A DNA stretch of 64,000 bases from Rhodosorus marinus (lineage: Eukaryota; Rhodophyta; Stylonematophyceae; Stylonematales; Stylonemataceae), in assembly GCA_029953675.1 (NCBI GenBank), contig JAMWBK010000004.1, forward strand, positions 2,728,001 to 2,792,000, in the 5' to 3' direction. Below, one piece after another: positions 34,668 through 46,350 of this stretch. Numbering within the stretch: position 1 is the first letter of the stretch; every line of letters begins with the position of its first letter. The translations under genes were made by a program, and so were the position numbers. The notes beneath the pieces were generated by a model, which did not search any database, was not told the DNA's origin, and worked only from the letters and a program-made list of their open reading frames with translations.

Positions 34668-36726
34668 TTATGGCACGTTTAGAGCCAACATGTCTCGTAC
34701 ATGGGACTCCGTCCCCATGCCGACAAGGACAAAATCGGCTTGATCCAGTTGCCCCTAAATGGCGTTGAGAGAATCCGTACGCGCACTAATGTGAGCTGGG
34801 GCAGGGTGTGTGACAGCTTATGTGCGGGTCTTGTTGTGCACACTTACAAGAAGCCAACGAACAGCGAAATGGTGCAAGCTCTCATCCTTGCCCCATTTCA
34901 GGTCTCCAAAAGCTCCTACCGATTCAAGTAGCCTGACTTCCTCCACGACCGCTTCATATCGATTGTAAGCGATCCAATTCTGAAGCCTGCTTGGAGAAGA
35001 GCCGAATAAATTGCGGCGGCGACTGTTAGAAGTTTCTCTGATCAAGCTTCCACAACGATCGTGCTAAAAATTCTGGGCTTCTCACGTGTCAAAAAACCCG
35101 TTGGCCTCCGAAACAAGGACGGCGTTGATTTCCTGCTTCTGCTTCAGCAGTTCTGTTATGTACGGCATGATTGATGCTGACATCGTATTTTGGAAATCGA
35201 CAATAGAAAAGAATTCACCTGGAGCAGTACAAAGCAAAGCGCAGAGAATTCGTCCAAACGTGAACAGGCTTCGTCTTCGAAGGTGCACACGGCTCCTTGT
35301 ATACCTGCCAACGTACCTTTCATACTATCACATTGCTTCAAGACCGCTGCAAGGTCTTCCATACCGTTGTCATTCAGATTCTGCAGAATTTTTTCCAACT
35401 CCAGCTCATAGGCGGTCACGGGAAACGCTCTTGTCAACCTAACGCAATGTTAACGGCATTGTTCAAGCTTAACAGAAGCCAAACTAAATCCGAACCTGGC
35501 AACTTAAAAGATGCGACTTGCTCAATACCTCATACTACAATTTCTGGCATCTGAGTACGCGTTGAATGGTCTTGTAATCCCTACTCTGATCTCGTTCCTT
35601 TTGGCCCAGCCAGCTGCTCCGTTGCAATCAAAAGCTGATCTTTCCAGCAAGTTTGCAGGCATTTGGATTACCTGTTCGAGTATGAAACGCAGATGTATAA
35701 GTCTTCACCGCGTGTTTTTGACCAAACAGCCTTTCTGGATCAGAAGTTCATACCTTGAAGTGATGTGTTTCGGCGCCAACTCGGTAAGCAGCTGACTTTG
35801 CCAGGGAGAGGAGCTGGTCGCAAGCGATACCGATCGGATTGTCATTCCACGTCTCCACGAAGACGTTGGATGAGATGCCATAGCCACGAATCCTTCCACT
35901 TTGACACTGGTTCTCGAGAACCGCGAATGCGTCCTCGAGATGCTTGGCAAACTGATCCTGCTTCGCCTGTATTCTTGTGTCTTCCTTCGTCGTTATGTCA
36001 TCGAGTACGAGCAGGCCTTCCAGAAGAACCTATTGTAGACATAGAGGGGTAACGGTGCTCTGCTCAGGTCGATTCCAGTTCCAGGACGACAAGCATCGGG
36101 TTTGACGAGCTGTGAACATACTTCCGGGTTTTGAAGTAGATAGTAGTCAACATAGTCCGTGCGTAACCTCTGGAGGGAACTAGATATTTGCGATTTCAGA
36201 AACTCAGGATCAAGACTGTACAATCCCTCCGTTGAGAAAGGAACGGTGTTCTCTGGGATTCGATTTTGCTGTTGCAGATTTCTTAGCTCGAATCCTTCTA
36301 AATAGCCTGCTTTGGACACGATGAGGACCTCTTCTCTTGAGACCTTGCTCTCGCTGAGCAGCTTCTCTAAAACCTCCCCAATGAGCTGTTCCGATCTCCC
36401 ATCACCCCTAAAAACAATAAAGCGAAATCGCGGGTCATCGTCGTCCACGTAAGAATACAATCAGGTCATCACTTGCCGTGAAAGGAACATTGCAGAAACC
36501 GATCTATCAGAACATACCAGCTCGCCGCTGTGTCAACGACCTGAACTCCAGACACTAGCGCAGTTTCAAGTGCCCTTCTATGTTTCTGAATATCATTCGA
36601 AAGCCTATACCCTCCCAACCCGATCCTCCCAGGATCGACCACGGCCATCGAAACAGAAATCCATCTCCTCCTCTTCCAAGTCCTACAACCAGACACACCC
36701 GCTACGTTGCCCACAAAAAGTAACAT
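34668..36726 (-). CDS. aldo/keto reductase-family protein with altered catalytic residues
   Basis: TIM-barrel NAD(P)H oxidoreductase family, plant/bacterial branch with the LLxNPE signature. Eight exons: 36726-36518, 36407-36122, 36029-35754, 35671-35529, 35438-35317, 35218-35086, 35022-34848, 34754-34668; 476 residues. Visible: RIGLGGYRL, VDTAASWGDGRSEQLIG, VLIVSKAG, VDYYLLQNPE, SGRIRGYGISSN, VIQMPANLLE and VLVGMGTESHVRDML. Of the usual tetrad Asp65 and Lys102 are present, but the Tyr position is Trp70 and the His position is Gln162, so classical hydride transfer with Tyr as acid is unlikely. The N-terminus (MLLFVGNVAG... then basic) may be a transit peptide. The protein is longer than a minimal reductase because of an extended C-terminal half. 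Confidence 0.85.
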
Positions 36727-37569
36727 CCCTAAAAGATCTCAACAGCACAAAACTATGCAAATATCCAAAACGGAAACCAGGAAACAAGATATATACACTT
36801 GCTTCAAACCCTCCCCCCAACCCAAACAATTCTCACGCAAAGAGCAACCAACCAAACGTTCACCGCTGATGGTGTCCGATTCCCATTCCCCCTCCGAGGG
36901 CCATTTCCTTTAATACCAATCTCAATGGCACCAGCCAGATGAAAATCTGGATATATAGAATAACAAAAACAATTACAATTAATCGAACGATTCCCCTCAA
37001 ATTTTCATAAAATTTGAATGTTGATGATATACCGCAAAATTTCGATGGCGTCTTTTGGTTTGGTGAAAACTCTTGCTTAATGTATAAGAATTGATTATTG
37101 TGGTCATGATATAGCGAGAGGAGAGATGGATTGCTGAATGGTTTGACCGTTGTCGATCCGACAATGAGGCGGGTTTGGAGGTGCGGCATGATTTCGAGTG
37201 TTGTTCAGAAACAGGTGAGGGCCTTTGGTACTTCGACGTGGATTGGAATGTCAGTCGATGACAACTCCGATGATGCGTTGTAGAAAAGGGGCGCGGCGAG
37301 GAGGATTCGTCTTCGGGTTTGCTGCTCCCCTAACGCCCCCCTGAGGGATATCCCATTTACCAACAAGGGTACGGTATCTGAAGCTGCTGCTCGCGTGCAG
37401 AAGAATGGATTCAAGCGTTTTTCTGTGCTTGCTTCTGCAATAGGACATGGTTCACCTCCGGAATGAAAGCCTTCTCAATATCGTGGGTATGTGCAAACGT
37501 AGAATTTAACAGTCATCTGGGTCATCCCTCGTATGGTACAAATACAATTCGGCTGTAGTACTGTTCAAA
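36727..37569. other. spacer between two minus-strand genes
   Basis: The first 200 bases are the A/C-rich upstream flank of the aldo/keto reductase gene; 36930-37110 is AT-rich. Short frames around 37205-37450 are not recognisable. The right end is the 3' flank of the DUF726 gene. Confidence 0.5.
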
Positions 37570-40500
37570 CTATGAATACAAATGCAATGCGTCCAGAATC
37601 CTCTTCAGGTTCTGGTGGTAGTTGCTTTTAAGCTCAAGCTCCTCGGTGACATTTAGATTTTCTACTCCAGGTACAACAACGGGTTCAAGTCCCGCGACGC
37701 CGAGCTTGAGATACGTCGTTCTGAAGACGAAGTAAAGAAGCCAATCTTGCTCGCAGAATACGTTCACCACTCTTCCAGCGACACAGCGGGACCACTTCCA
37801 ATAATCAGGGGCAGAAGACACAGGCGCCCCAATCAAAACTACGTTCTCGACTAGGTCAAGACGATTATGCTTTTCAAGTTCCTCCATAGCGATAAAGATC
37901 ATCCTCGCCCCCAGAGTATACCCAACGAGCGACACCGGTCGCGATCTTTCAAACGGCGTACAGAACGTGGATTGCTTAGTGAGCTCTAGTAAGAACTCTC
38001 ACAGACGGTTGGATTCCAGCGCGTACCCTTGAGCCCTGTGCAACAGCAGTTCCGCCAGCAGTTTTCCAGCAGCGTCAGTACGATTCATCGCTACAGACCA
38101 CTCGTTGTCGATCATCTGCGATGATCCAATAACGGACGTGGGTCCCGCGGCCACTTGCAAAAAGCCGCTGAAGATGGACTTCTTCACAGCGAATTGAATA
38201 GCTGCAATCAGGGCCTCATTGTACAGGAAACTGGATACCATCGTTCCCAGCTCGCCGAGAATGTCCTGCTCCCAAACGAGACACTTCACCTGCAGCCGAG
38301 AAGGATAATCGTTGCTCAACGAGTGAAACGAAGCTTCTGGTAAAGTCCGATACGGGGAAAACAAACCTCCTCTTGCACAGTAGCGGAGAGTCCCTGCCAA
38401 ACCTCCGTAAACTCATCCGGACTGGTTACCCATCCACTGATAGCCAAGGTCAAAGCACTCGCACTTGCCATGGGATGACTTGCATCGACAAACTGAAATT
38501 GTTTAATGCTCCCGATTCTCTTTTTCATTTTGGAACCCAGAATTCCTGCACCCGCAAGGCCCATCGTCGACCCTGTGATCAAAGCTCCCGAAGAGGAAGC
38601 TGTAGCTGCTGCAGCCTAAGACAAAGACACAAATCCTTCAGAACCTACAAGGATCCATGAAATTGAGACCGGCAATACAAACGAGCAATAGTCTTGTTTC
38701 ATCATTAACCAACCGTGCCGAACATTGACACACCCGTGGCGGTACCCATTGTTGCAAGAGCGGTGCCCAGAGCCGGTAGGGCCAAAACTCCAGTCGCAGC
38801 CAAAGCCACTGTCAGGGGACACAAAAGCGAAAGAGTAAATGCTGTGAATCGCGATCGAGCAACGGTCTCAAAAGCTCATGACCAACCCACCGGCCCCGAC
38901 GCTCGCTGTTGCGGCTACTGTGGCTGACTTCTTCCAGTCCTTGCTGTCCCGGAGCTCCGCTTCTCTGATAGTGTCTTGAACTTTGTCCTCGTCTACTGTA
39001 GTAAGTCTTGAATGCTCATACTGTACAATCGCCTGTTCGTACGACGCTACATCCTTCCAAGGCACACGGAGATTCTTCGCAAGCCTCCGAATACCAGCCC
39101 TAATTCGTGCATCGTACGAGCACGGCCAATTCGTTTTCAGAATCGTTTGAACGACCCAAAAAAGGGCTTCACGGGCGCTGCGTGCTGAGCTCTCGTAGAG
39201 AGTAAGGAAAGAGAGCGACAGTGAAGATTCCATAAGCTCTGCATCTTCTGTGTTCTTGATTTCTCTAGCTTTCTGAATTCCCGATAGAACAACAGCCTCC
39301 GGAGAAGTCAAGTCGAAACACCTGGCGACCTTGAGAAGTGTTTCCGAGCATAGACTGATATTCTCGTCATCGATCTGCAAGCTCAGGGCAAATAGTTCAA
39401 TGAAAACGGCGTAGCACCGTGAAAGGTCCTCTTGCTCCTCCCCAGAATGTAGGACTTCGATTTGACCCTCCCCAGGCTCCTCGGAAGAGGAAAAAGTACC
39501 CGCAACAACCTCAACAAGAACGCGCACCAATTCTTCAACTTCCTCGTACACCGTTTCCGAACCACTCTCTTCAACACTAGTATCGTCATGATCACCTCCT
39601 TCCGGGGTTCTGGGTAAGCGAGTGCGCGATATCTCCGAATTCACATCCTCCATTCCATCCTCGTCTATCTCGATGTTACCCTTGCTTTGCATTCCTTCTG
39701 ATCCAGTCTGCAATGGTTCCGGTTTATCCTCTCGGTCATCCACCGTTGTTGCCGGTGCATTACCAGAGCCTCCCTTTGAAAACTTCGAAGTCGTTCGTTC
39801 TGGAACGACAACCAAGTCGTGGTTGGGAGTATTGTTCGGCTCAGTCATGATCATACATTCTGGATTCTGGTTTGTCACCACCGTTGATCGTGGAAGGTCG
39901 TGTTTGTCCAGCAACGGTTGCACAAGTTCCTTAACGGTGCATACTAAGGAGTCCAGGCTCCCTTGAGCCGTTGTCTGGACAAATCCACTAGACTGTGAGC
40001 CGCCGGCCACCGGAGACCATCTTTGCTCTGACGAATTGGTTGGGAAGGGAGTTTCTATATCGCCGGCCTCGGCGAATTCTTGCTGTATGCCTTTATCATC
40101 AACCTCAGTTGTATCAGGTACACCTTCAAGGTCCAAGCCAGGGTGATCCGGAAAAATCCCCACTACGTCCATCAGTGCGTCAACAAAATTGCCAAAGCTC
40201 GGTGCTGACCTGTCTTCGTACATCCCGGTTGCAGCAAAGGGATTGGAGGACAGGGTCTGTTGCGATAAGCCTTCGCGATGGCCGTCTCCGCCTTGCCTTC
40301 CTTTCCCTTTTTGTTTTTCGTAATCGGCAACGGGAACAGTTCCCGTGTCAATGATCTCCAGGTCGCCAGCATTGTTGGTAACCAACCTTCGGATAACTTG
40401 CTGTCTGTTCGCCTCTTCTACTCTCTCCTCCTCCGTAACCGGTTCAGTTGCCCTCGGGTGGAGACAAATCTCTGAGCCGAGCCCGGGCGATTCCATCAAG

Positions 40501-40972
40501 GGCTGGACCATTTCCTTCATTGTGCCAACAAAGCTGTGCAGACCTCGGATGATCGGGCTTTTCGGCGCTTCATTCTCGACTTGCTCAGAAGCTTCTTTGC
40601 CCTCGCTTACTTGCGAAGAAGTTAAGCTCTCCTCGGTCAACGCTGCCCCAACTATCACTCCAGGATGAGGAAAGACTTCGCATATGTCAACCAGCCCACC
40701 ACAATGGCCATTACGGATTCTTGCTTCTGAACCAATTTCTCTGAAAGCTGGGAGTGAGTTTCTGCGCAAGGGAGCAGCCAGATAGGTATCATCACTCGAA
40801 CCGGGGTTGTTAATCCCTTCCGTCCTACTCACTCGCCTCCTAGCCCTGCTAACGGATGCTGGCGGACTAGGGAAGAAAATAAGCAACGACTAAGCTGGTG
40901 AGCGTTCCATTCTCTTGCTTCGGTTGTGAAAGTAAATAACACAACATCACATCATAATTCTCACCTACTCAT
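37570..40972 (-). CDS. DUF726 / TMCO4-like alpha/beta-hydrolase-fold membrane protein
   Basis: Six exons: 40972-40965 (only ATG plus five bases), 40866-38891, 38808-38714, 38615-38367, 38289-38027, 37945-37570; 988 residues. The long N-terminal half is acidic and probably disordered, with an internal duplication: VDICEVFPHPG (about 62-72) with TMKEMVQPLMES (about 118-129), and MDVVGIFPDHPG (about 235-246) with TVKELVQPLLDK (about 313-324). A helical region follows (ARCFDLTSPEAVVLSGIQ). Exons 3-4 encode Gly/Ala-rich membrane segments (ALAATGVLALPALGTALA). The C-terminal DUF726 hydrolase region has CLVWEQDILGELG, VSLVGYTLGARMIF, VLIGAPVSS and AGRVVNVFCEQDW. The nucleophile elbow is G-Y-T-L-G (Thr874) where the family has Ser. 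Function of the family is poorly known. Confidence 0.85.
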
Positions 40973-42199
40973 TCCGCTAAGCCACGGGACTTGCGGGCAA
41001 AGTCATCTGGGACGTTTTCCCAGAGACAAGCCCTAGCCCAAACCCAACCAGGTCAAACCTCTCACCTACAAGCAGAAGAAGAATCAACACAATCCGAAAC
41101 TTAAGCGGAAGAAAACCCCTACAGCGAGCAACCACACCAGGTGGGAATTCTGCGCAGCGGGATAGGGAATGCCCACCTCCTCGTCTCTTCTAACCCAAAA
41201 ATAGAAAGACGGCAACGGACTCGGTCCAAACGTACAATGAAGAAGAAAACCACAGACCTTGAACAGAAAAGTCACCTCTTCCTTCTCCTCACTAAGCTCA
41301 CCTCAGCAGATGCGAGAGTCTAGAAACAGATGACCTCAAATTTACTGCTGCAACCAGCTTGGGCAAAAGTAACATGCGCCATTGTTCCTGAGTAACATGC
41401 GCCATTGTTCCTGAGGGGTCTCAATGGCAACCGGAGACCGAAATACTGAAGTTTTCTATAATTACTCACATTTCTTACATGCATGCAAGTCAAAGCTCAA
41501 ATTCCGCATGGCAGAGGCTGGTTTTGTTAGTTTGTAGCTGAAACCCCCTTTCCACAATCCGGATTTCAATTGACTTGTCAGTTTAAGGGGGGTAACTGGC
41601 TTCCTTGCTGAATAAAGAAATCAGCCTGGAATTCTTCATGCTATTTCTGGTATCGAGATTCTGCGTAAGCAACAACTTAGTTGGAATAGAATATGAATAG
41701 CGGCGCCGCCTGTTATATATAGCCTGACTGAAAGCGATCCAAGAGAAAGCTTTGTTGCTCAAGCAGTCCGCGCCTACCAGTCGAATTGCGTTTAGAATCT
41801 CGTTCGGCTGCCCACAAAATTATTAAGATATTAGCCTTTCGACACAGTGGGACGTCCGCAATCAAGAAGACGCTAGAGGAGCTGCTCAGCTTCAACGAGC
41901 ATGATCACATCATCCCATAGTATTGTAGCACTGCTTCTGGGCTGGAGCTATCGAGCCTCACATTAACATTCATCGGGAAGAGCCGAGCTATGCGAAGCAC
42001 ATTATTCTCTTTGATTCAGGTGCGGTTGAGAGGAGGAACGGAGGACACCAATTTTTGTTACCGAAGAACTCGACCCCAGGGGTAGTGAGGGCTTCTAATT
42101 TTTAAGAATATTTACCCAGGGGGACAGAATCTCGGATATTAATTTGATTGAGGAGATCTTCATCTGGATATATTGATTGAATATGACATTGACTAGTTT
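40973..42199. other. spacer upstream of the DUF726 gene
   Basis: Contains the DUF726 promoter and then sequence without recognisable gene. A perfect 23-bp tandem duplication lies at 41368-41413. Fragments between 41700 and 42000 have short frames only. Confidence 0.45.
41368..41413. repeat. 23-bp perfect direct tandem duplication
   Basis: The 23-bp unit beginning AGTAACATGCGCCATTGTTC occurs twice without spacing (41368-41390 and 41391-41413). Identity is complete, so the duplication is recent. Confidence 0.95.
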
Positions 42200-42760
42200 C
42201 GCTAGATAATGACTGTTCACGTAGAGGCGCAACGGATTGGGTCAAAACGCAACTGGAATGGGAGGCAGGCCGAAGAGCTCTGGTTTTCCAAGCCGCACAT
42301 GCTGTTTGTAGATGAGATTATCATCACTGAAGATACCGATGAACTAAACATAGCCGAGAATGTTTGAGGAGCCTGTACGAATTTCGTTGTTGCTTCATCC
42401 AGTACGCAACCATTTCGTTTTCAATCGCTTTTAACGCTGTATCATTGGGCATAACCTATGGTTCATTGTAAGACAGACGCTGGACACATAGTCTTAAATA
42501 AATCCACCTGTCTTGTCTTACATATGTCCTTTACTCCGTTCTTCCAACTTTTAACACATCCCATCTGTCGTGGTGATCGCTTCGTCAAACGCCCGGTGTT
42601 GCAGCCTTGCACTGACTCGTCGATGAAAGTCTGGAGCGTTTTCACCTCATCGAGCCTTTGCTTCAGTTGCTAGCTTACCCACCTGATAGAAGAATTCCGA
42701 AAACGGTTGCGTCGTTTCTTACTATGGACAGTAGGTGACATGAAGAATACAGATGAGACA
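42200..42760 (-). CDS. possible small helical protein, spliced (weak candidate)
   Basis: Two minus-strand stretches look like real exons because each is bounded by splice-like sites: one encodes QLKQRLDEVKTLQTFIDESV (acceptor GCTAG just before it, about 42700-42640), the other VMPNDTALKAIENEMVAYWM (acceptor CCATAG, about 42456-42380) and ends at a GTACAG donor. A start could be the ATG near 42758. Phases can be made to agree but the outer exons are not settled and no family is recognised. It would be transcribed divergently from the SufE-MnmA gene. Confidence 0.22.
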
Positions 42761-42925
42761 TGCCATCTCGCACGGACCTAAAACCCGCACGCTGGTCGCT
42801 TTTGTTTAGCTGTGTAATCTGGAGTTCCTCGGTGAACGGCGGCAAGTGGTTGTTGCGATGTATTTGGGGCACTCGCAATGACTCGATAACTAGAAGGAAT
42901 TCTCCGGACCTTGGCCACGAAAAGG

Positions 42926-45039
42926 ATGACGAATTTGGGGTTTCTTGGACTCTCAGGGTTTCATGAGAAAACTGGCTATAGGACCAATGCACGAAGAGTT
43001 GCGGCATGCATGGTCCCCGAGAAGCTAGCGAAAGCCGCTGCGGAGTTGGCTGAGTTGCCGCTGGTCAGGAGGTACTCGAGATTGGCAGAGCTAGGGTCTG
43101 AGAAACACGAGAAGGGCGTTCTCGAGGACATCTGCAGACCGGAGTACCGAGTTCCAGGATGTACATCGATTGTTCATGTAAAAGCGGTGCAGGACATCGG
43201 TAGGCAAGGGGATCACTCGATAGGCGACGGTGCCCTATCTTCCTCGAGTTTTGCAGTAGTCGACTCAATTCGTCTTTTTTATTTGAACTAGATGGGAAAG
43301 TGACCATTCAAGGATGCTCTGATGCGAAGCTGACGGCCGGACTCGTCAGGGTGTTGAGCGAGGGGCTTAATGGACTAGAAAAAGACGTCATCTTGGGAAT
43401 GGAGTTCTCCGAATTTGCGGATGCAACGCAGCTAAACTCCTTCATGTCGTCTTCCAGAGCGAACGCGTTCTCGAACGTGCTCAGGTGCATCCACAGTCAG
43501 CTCCTGGGCGTGACACCCGACGAATCTCAGTCGTCAGGTGGGCCAAGGACGTTCGTCTCCGAAGGACAAGGTGAAGATGTCGCCGTCCTGCTTTCTGGAG
43601 GTGTTGACTCTTCTGTGTCATTGAGACTTCTACTGGAGCAAGGTTATCGACCAACTCCTTTCTACTTGAAAATCTGGCTGGAGGACGAACTCTCACATTT
43701 AGGAGAGTGCCCATGGGAGGAAGATCTGTCATACGCAGAATCTGTCTGCGATCAGGTAAATTTGAAGGTAGAAGCCGTTTCACTTCAGCAGGAGTACATG
43801 GACTCTGTAAGTAATCGCTGACCACCTACGTACGAGAGAAAGTCTTCCTAACGTTATTGCTACCTCATGTAGGTTGTGAAGTATACCATTCAAGACGCCA
43901 AAGCAGGCCGGACGCCGAATCCCGACGTCATGTGCAACTCCAGGGTAAAGTTTGGGGTGTTCCTGGATAGGTTTGGAGAAGACTTTTCAAAAGTGGCCTC
44001 AGGTATGCTCCAAGAACATGCGAAATCCTTGCCCGTCCCTGAAAGTCCTAATCCCCGTGTACGATTTGTGTACACAGGTCACTATGCGCGAACGAGAACA
44101 AACCATCAGTCAGGGATGACTGAGCTCGTGTGCTCCGCAGATGAATGGAAGGACCAGACTTACTTCCTCGCTCACCTCAAGCAGTCGCAGGTCCGTACTT
44201 GTCGGAAATGGCTTTTTTCAACAGGCTTTGACAAGCGTTCGCGGAAGATGCTGACATAATGTTCGTGTTGCAATGCGGCAGGTTGAAAACACGCTTTTCC
44301 CAATAGGTGCATATACGAAAGCGCGGGTTCGAGAGCTCGCGGATGAGTACGACCTTCCAAACAAGGCTAGAAAGGATTCGCAAGGGATTTGCTTTCTGGG
44401 AAAGCTCAAGTTTGATGAGTTTCTGGAGCACCACCTTGGCCGCCAGCCCGGGCTTTTTTTGGAGTACGAAACTGGATTAGTGCTTGGGAAACACAGAGGT
44501 TTTTGGTTCTATACGCTCGGGCAGAGAAAAGGTGAGTTGTGGCCCAACGTTGCAGAGGTAGACGGTGTATGTGATGCTGTCGAACCTGACGGACTTGCTA
44601 CTGCGATCCTTCTTGATCAGGACTCGGACTTTCAGGAGGACCATGGTACGTTGTCAGCAAGAACGCCGAGGAAAACATTGTATATATCAGCGGCAAGTAT
44701 CATGCCATGGACAAACCTCGGACTGTATTTACTGTGGAGAGCCTCTCCTGGATTTCCGGAACTCCACCGACACGGGAGGAGTGCGCTGCACTTTGTGTGA
44801 AAATAAGGCACGGTCCTCGTACTGCCCCGTGCCGACTAGTGTTGGAGGAAAACACTGGATATGTTGAGTTGGAGGAGAAGGAATCGATAGGACTTGCGCC
44901 GGGCCAGTTCGCGGCTTTCTATCTCGGTGACATATGCCTGGGATCCGGGATAATCTCGGCGGATTCTGGTCTTGAACATGCCCCCAAGGAGAGTTCGGAA
45001 GTTTCATCGAAACGTCTCCAAGCCCACTATCTCGCGTAG
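42926..45039 (+). CDS. mnmA: SufE-MnmA fusion: sulfur acceptor plus tRNA-specific 2-thiouridylase
   Basis: Five exons: 42926-43199, 43292-43806, 43873-44190, 44282-44531, 44636-45039; 586 residues. After a leader (MTNLGFLGLSGF...) comes a complete SufE domain (about 35-170): YRVPGCTSIVHV with the persulfide-carrying Cys79, then VTIQGCSDAKLTAGL and FMSSSRANAFSNVLR. The MnmA part follows: the PP-loop SGGVDSS (193-199), NPDVMCN with catalytic Cys284, DSQGICFLG with Cys406, and YTLGQRKG, then the beta-barrel end. MnmA adenylates U34 of tRNA Lys/Glu/Gln and inserts sulfur to give 2-thiouridine; SufE receives persulfide sulfur from the desulfurase SufS. Joined, they would take sulfur directly from a plastid SufS. 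The domain border lies inside exon 2, so the fusion is not an artefact of gene joining. Plastid location is inferred. Confidence 0.93.
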
Positions 45040-45754
45040 CGTACTGCCTGAAATCAGGCTACTAACAAACATGGAGAGGCTCTTCCATTGTCAATTTAAC
45101 ACTAAACTAACCTGGATAAGATTCCATCCCAGCCGCTGAGAAAACTCCACTCGCATGAATCTTCTCACGATTAGCCACAGGAGTCAGTGGATCACCTTTG
45201 GCACTCGGTAATAGAGACTGGTCGCAAAGTCAAGGCATTCACTCTGTGGGCGTCGTATGCCATCAGCGCAGATCACGCCAAGGGAGCGAGAGAAAGAGAA
45301 ACTGAACTAGCGAAGGGGAACGGAAGCCAGCGAAGAGCAGATTCCTGCACACAGCAACACCGAAAGAAACTGCTGATGTTAGCAACCCATTCTCCCATCC
45401 ATATATTTTTTTCGGTATTTATACTCAGCCCGCGAACTTGATTGGGCACGACCGACGTCTCCCGCGATAAAACTAATAAACATATCACACGTGTATCTAA
45501 TATCCAATTATGTTTAATATTAAAGCAGACTACCAATTCTAACAAATAATTATCTCCCACGCGTCTCTACTACTAGCAAACCAATCAATTCTACATGATC
45601 TCCCGTTGAGAACCACCAAAATTCTTCGATGTAGAATCAATGCATTACAAAATGCCATCCGATCGGTTTTTCTTCTGAAATATTGACGTTTTATGATTAT
45701 CTAAAAATCCATCAGATGAGAATGGAATTTTTGAAAATTTTCGACACGCGTATC

Positions 45755-45830
45755 AGCGCTCTCTCCCATTGCTCTCCGCAGCGCTCTCTCGCATTACTCT
45801 CCATATCGCTTTCTCCCATTATTACACTCC
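45755..45830. repeat. three degenerate copies of a 25-bp tandem repeat
   Basis: Units at 45755-45779, 45780-45804 and 45805-45830 all follow the pattern A(G/T)CGCT(C/T)TCTC(C/G)CATT. The first two differ at few positions; the third is more diverged and one base longer. Confidence 0.8.
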
Positions 45831-46286
45831 CCACAGCGTAGATGCCTGCCTGCGCTCTGTAGAAATTGATCGTTGGCTAAAATCCCTTTGTACTCCGTAC
45901 TAGATTCCATATTTCCTTTACGGATGCAAGTTAACAAATTTATAGAAAGCCGGGAAGGGGGGAAAGGACATACGGATGAATGGACGTGGAACATGAATAT
46001 TGTTTTTATAGAAGAGAGCTATTTTTTCGTTTTAGCTTTTATCGTAGACGAGGGGGGGGAATGCTTGAAAGCTCACTAAAGTCCCATGGGAGACCATTGG
46101 CAGGGATTGAAAGAATGAAAAAGAGGGTCGAAATTCCGATGGTTGGGAGTGTGTATATTTTTCGGTCTAATAGTTAATAATACGAGAATGTATCGGGTTT
46201 GAAAGGGGGGTTGGAATTATTGCATACAGTCAAAATAAAATGTTTTTTTTGTATTTTTACTGTGATGTAGAGGGATTGAGTGCTGA

Positions 46287-46350
46287 AGGGGGGGGGCGAG
46301 AGAGAAGGGAGAGAGGGAGCGAGGTAGGAGAGAGATAGAAAAAAAGGAAA
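46287..46350. repeat. polypurine tract with adjacent short hairpin
   Basis: The plus strand is almost only G and A for about 64 bases, beginning with a run of G. It ends in AAAAAAAGGA (46339-46348), which pairs with TCCTTTTTTT at 46358-46367 across a 9-nt loop. Such tracts can form triplex DNA. Confidence 0.75.

Noticed and set aside
37678-37697. Sequence GGTTCAAGTCC that fits a tRNA B box
   Set aside because: It lies inside the last exon of the DUF726 gene, and no A box or foldable acceptor stem is present at the right distance.
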